A stretch of 64,000 nt of DNA from a bacterium (GTDB taxonomy: Bacteria > Vulcanimicrobiota > Xenobia > Xenobiales > JADMJV01), in NCBI GenBank assembly GCA_018266105.1, contig JAFEBA010000017.1, positions 1 through 64,000 of the forward strand. Reading direction: 5' to 3'. Shown in pieces: positions 61,622 through 64,000 of this stretch. Every line of letters begins with the position of its first letter. Position 1 is the stretch's first letter. Below the pieces are notes generated by a model. The model saw only the letters and a list, made by a program, of their open reading frames with translations. It was not told the origin of the DNA and made no database searches. The position numbers and the translations under genes were made by a program.

Positions 61622-62236
61622 GTGGCCCAGCTTGCCAAAGCAGGCAGCCACATGAAATTCCCCGAGTTCCTGGACTGGCTGGCTCGCCAAGACGTGCAGC
61701 GGATTAACTCTGAAGAGTTGCTGGACAACGTTACGGTCGTGCTGGAGAATCTCCAGGAAAATGATCCTCGTTACGCCTGGATGGCGGTCATCGAGGACAG
61801 GCTGCTGGACGGGGAAATCCCCACCGACCGACTTCTGGGGTTACCCGACCGCTTTCCCGGCGATCGTTCTCTTGAGGGCCGACTCCGTCAACGCGCCCGC
61901 CAGGCACCGGCCAAGCAACTGGAGACCGAATCGATCCTGCGCTTACGCCGGGCTCTAGAAAGCTGGGAGGAAGACCCCACTCCTTTGCACGGCTACCTGC
62001 AATGGATGGAACTGCAGCTCAAGCAGTTCTGGCAGGAACATCAGCCCAGCCCGGCCGAGTTAAGCGGCGACGAACTGGATAAAGTGGCCGCCCGCCTGCT
62101 GCTGGAAGCCTTTGAGAACTGGAAGACGGCCTTGAAAAACGTCAGCCAGGGAGACTTCGAAGGAGGCCTGGGTCTGGCCATCCAGGCCAATCGCCTGCTG
62201 GTCGCCCTGCACGACCTGGACGAGCGCCCTATCTAG
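61622..62236 (+). CDS. Hypothetical soluble helical protein
   Basis: The 204-residue protein is acidic, mainly helical, and unfamiliar to me. It has no signal peptide. Features are SHMKFPEFLDWLARQDVQ, a Leu/Asp/Arg-rich centre, two Trp-rich segments (ESWEEDPTPLHGYLQWMEL) and a helical end with LEAFENWKTALK. The GTG at 61622 follows GGAGGG closely; ATG at 61652 is an alternative without a ribosome binding site. It is coupled by position to the DUF1328 gene and ends 8 bases into the convergent gene. Confidence 0.65.
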   Translation: MAQLAKAGSHMKFPEFLDWLARQDVQRINSEELLDNVTVVLENLQENDPRYAWMAVIEDRLLDGEIPTDRLLGLPDRFPGDRSLEGRLRQRARQAPAKQLETESILRLRRALESWEEDPTPLHGYLQWMELQLKQFWQEHQPSPAELSGDELDKVAARLLLEAFENWKTALKNVSQGDFEGGLGLAIQANRLLVALHDLDERPI

Positions 62237-63704
62237 CGGTCAGGTATTCCCCCAAGTGCTGGCTGCTGACGTGAGCCCTGGGAGCCACAAAACCTTTCGG
62301 TTCGCGAAGCGGCTTGGACCCAAACGTCTCGCGATACTCTGAATCAATGCGAGCCATGAACTGATCGTAAACACCTTTTTCCTTCAGCACTGCCGTGGTC
62401 TCAGCTTCCAATCCACCCATCATTCCCAACAGCATCGGGTGAGTGCCGTCGGTGGTCTTCATGGGCGAAAAGGCCTCCCCATCATTGCTGGCAGACTCCC
62501 CTGCTCCCATCGGCCCCTGCATCCGAGGAGCGGTCAGCATGTTGTGCAGCCAGGCCAGGCCGAAGTGGCCGGGCCCGGTCTTCTGGGCGAACTCCAGCAG
62601 CAATGGAAAGCAGCCGTAGACTGCGAAAGTGTCGTTGGAGTGGACCGGTTGGCTTCCCACACCCTCGATACCGGCATCCGAGAGATAGCCCCCACGCGGT
62701 CCGTTGGTGGAGGTCGCCAGACCCGGATAACCGCGCTGAACCGCGTTGTTGACGCGCACTTCCTCGCGAATGCGAAATAAGTCCCGATAACCTTTGTGGT
62801 CACGAAATGGCAGAAACAGGTAAGCCCAAGACTCGTGAGCCGAGCCCCAAAAACCCTGCCAGGTGCTGCCGTGTTTGGTCTCCACCCGTTTCATGCGGAT
62901 GTCGTCCCAGATCTGATCCACGGCCCCGTCGGGCAGGCCTTTGCCAAAAAGTGACAGGTAGTGAATGAGCATGCAGCCTTCGTGAACGCCGTGCTCGCCG
63001 GTCATGAAAGCCCCCGGGTGCAGGGCCTCGTAGCCGGTGTTGGGATCGCTGGGATTCTGGATGCGCACATCGCCGCGACAAGCCACCCCCTTGGGATCGT
63101 AGAACACTCGGGCCACGTTATCCATCAACATCTGATTATAGGCCTGATATTTGCCGGCCAGTTGCTCGGCGCCGGCTTCGCGCAGAGCCTTCTCGGCGGT
63201 GAGCATGGTCCACATCCACTCGCCATTGTCCAGGCCGGGGATCTTGCCGACCCAGTCACCGTCCGGAACCACCTTGTCGCTGTGGATGTGATACCAGGGC
63301 AGGAAGCCCGCATAGCCGGGATTCTGTTGCTGGAACTCCTGGTAGGCTGCCATCTTCTTCTCAAGCAACTGGAGGGCCGCCTGTTTGGCAGCTGCGGCGT
63401 CGCCACGGCCGACCACCTCCACCGCCTTAGGGTCGCCCTTAAGGGCTTTAATGCACAGCCCCAAATCCAGGCACTCCTTGGAGGGTGCGCTCCAGTTGCG
63501 AGGGCTTTCCACCTGGCCGGTCTGGGCGTTCAAATTGACGCCGTCATAGACCAAACCACTGCGCGGGTCGTGGCAAGCTTCAAAGTAGTTGGCCTCGCTC
63601 TTGAGGAACTCATCCTGGAAAGACTGGGCTCTGGCCTCGTCGTTAAGAATCTCCGCCGTTGTGTATTTCTTGGCGAAGCAGAAGGTCGGCTGCTGAATGA
63701 TCAC
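62229..63704 (-). CDS. Putative (alpha/alpha)6-barrel glycoside-hydrolase-like protein
   Basis: The ~491-residue protein lacks a signal peptide. Its repeats of Trp/Asp/Glu-rich helical segments, for example PGLDNGEWMWTMLTAEKAL, GSTWQGFWGSAHESWAYLF, STNGPRGGYLSDAGIEG and PVHSNDTFAVYGCFPLLLE, resemble the (alpha/alpha)6 toroid of glycoamylase-like and beta-glucanase-type families. I cannot name the family or substrate with certainty. GTG at 63704 and TTG at 63710 are both possible starts and neither has a clear ribosome binding site. A small hairpin lies between this gene and the deiminase-like gene upstream. Confidence 0.6.
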   Translation of the reverse strand: MIIQQPTFCFAKKYTTAEILNDEARAQSFQDEFLKSEANYFEACHDPRSGLVYDGVNLNAQTGQVESPRNWSAPSKECLDLGLCIKALKGDPKAVEVVGRGDAAAAKQAALQLLEKKMAAYQEFQQQNPGYAGFLPWYHIHSDKVVPDGDWVGKIPGLDNGEWMWTMLTAEKALREAGAEQLAGKYQAYNQMLMDNVARVFYDPKGVACRGDVRIQNPSDPNTGYEALHPGAFMTGEHGVHEGCMLIHYLSLFGKGLPDGAVDQIWDDIRMKRVETKHGSTWQGFWGSAHESWAYLFLPFRDHKGYRDLFRIREEVRVNNAVQRGYPGLATSTNGPRGGYLSDAGIEGVGSQPVHSNDTFAVYGCFPLLLEFAQKTGPGHFGLAWLHNMLTAPRMQGPMGAGESASNDGEAFSPMKTTDGTHPMLLGMMGGLEAETTAVLKEKGVYDQFMARIDSEYRETFGSKPLREPKGFVAPRAHVSSQHLGEYLTAR

Positions 63705-63716
63705 AACCAAAGTTTA

Positions 63717-63732
63717 AGGCCCTTTCGGGCCT
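63717..63732 (-). terminator. Small GNRA-loop hairpin upstream of the glycosidase-like gene
   Basis: Read on the minus strand, AGGCCC and GGGCCT form a 6-base stem closed by a GAAA tetraloop (63732-63717). It lies after the deiminase-like gene stop (63756) and 12 bases ahead of the next start, and could end transcription or stabilise mRNA. Confidence 0.45.
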
Positions 63733-63755
63733 CAAAAGTTGCTGTTATTTGAACT

Positions 63756-64000
63756 CTACGCCTGCTTCTGCTCGTCAGTCACCTTGCGGTCAAGCACGTT
63801 GCTGATGCAGCGAATGGCGCCACGCCAGCTGGTGAGGGCGGCCAGATTGAGCGGAATCACTTCGAAACCTTGCTTTTCATAGGTTTCCTTGGCGATGCCG
63901 TCCAGCACCGGCAGATCGTAGGTGGGCAAGAAAACGCGGCGCACCTTGCTGCCGTCCTCGCGGGTATAAGATTCCATCAGGCAGTTGTTATAGGTCAGCC
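63756..64000 (-). CDS. Agmatine-deiminase/peptidylarginine-deiminase-like enzyme, C-terminal part (runs off the window)
   Basis: The open frame continues past the window edge without a stop, so the methionine at 63977 need not be the start; LTYNNCLMESYTREDG precedes it in frame. The visible ~81 residues match the C-terminal end of the PAD_porph/agmatine deiminase family: FLPTYDLPVLDGIAKETYEK, then a strand and LTSWRGAIRCISNVL, which corresponds to the family's GGxxHC motif with the catalytic Cys in IRCIS. The expected reaction is hydrolysis of a guanidine or amidine group. Where the family has His before Cys, this protein has Arg. The upstream catalytic residues are not in the window. Confidence 0.62.
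   Translation of the reverse strand, partial: LTYNNCLMESYTREDGSKVRRVFLPTYDLPVLDGIAKETYEKQGFEVIPLNLAALTSWRGAIRCISNVLDRKVTDEQKQA

Noticed and set aside
46000..62300. A WspR-like diguanylate cyclase near the Wsp-like operon
   Set aside because: No GGDEF or EAL motif occurs in any frame that looks coding here; the nearest regulators are a hybrid kinase and a NarL-type protein.
1..64000. tRNA, rRNA, CRISPR arrays, insertion sequences or attachment sites
   Set aside because: No T-loop or anticodon-arm pattern, regularly spaced direct repeat, transposase-like protein or integrase was found when reading both strands.

Overview
The window reads as one piece of a GC-rich (roughly 60%) bacterial genome with tightly packed genes and no rRNA, tRNA, CRISPR array, insertion sequence or plasmid gene that I could find. 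No gene-free stretch exceeds about 220 bases. The gene set (MutL with an endonuclease-type motif, MiaA, Hfq, DapF, many two-component and chemosensory genes, DUF1501/DUF1800 secreted proteins, Ser/Thr kinases) does not match a well-studied model lineage. I infer an uncultured, sensory-rich, free-living phylum, but the phylum cannot be fixed from sequence reading alone. The first ~1.6 kb looks different: it is much richer in GC and carries a proteobacterial-style MFS transporter, and the change of composition falls inside a conserved receiver-domain motif, so a chimeric assembly join or a recombination event is likely.

Layout. 1-10.3 kb: a partial MFS transporter; a minus-strand signalling operon (kinase-less GAF receptor, CheB-CheR fusion, giant hybrid kinase); and, divergently, a receiver-PP2C-anti-sigma-kinase protein with a STAS antagonist (partner switching). 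10.3-24.7 kb: housekeeping and accessory genes, including a permuted NlpC/P60 enzyme with a choline-kinase-like protein and a ScdA/YtfE-like protein, a membrane-anchored Ser/Thr kinase, TlpA-type thioredoxin, ATP-grasp ligase, phosphoesterase, glycine-rich protein, glutathione peroxidase, creatininase-like protein, EamA transporter, NlpC/P60 hydrolase, MsrB and a phasin-like protein. 24.8-31.1 kb: a DUF1501/DUF1800 pair, then a lipoprotein coupled to a free-standing FlhA/SctV-type cytoplasmic domain. 31.1-37.1 kb: one long co-directional run, DUF423, polysaccharide deacetylase, mutL, miaA, hfq, dapF, Xaa-Pro peptidase. 37.1-46 kb: small envelope proteins, a putative ADP-ribosyltransferase next to a receiver-pseudokinase fusion, a flavoprotein, oligopeptidase B and an MMPL transporter. 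46-49.5 kb: small stress/envelope proteins and a GH13 branching-type enzyme. 49.6-58.1 kb: a complete Wsp-like chemosensory operon (MCP, CheW, CheR-TPR, CheW, CheA-REC, CheB), but with a hybrid histidine kinase where WspR would be expected. 58.1-64 kb: a copper-amine-oxidase-type stalk protein, a NarL-type regulator, small membrane proteins, a putative glycosidase-like protein and the end of a deiminase-like gene.

The items most worth following are the stand-alone FlhA-type protein, the ADP-ribosyltransferase/pseudokinase pair, the WspR-less Wsp system whose CheB has lost its phosphoacceptor residue, and the split CheB-CheR sensory operon that faces a partner-switching module.
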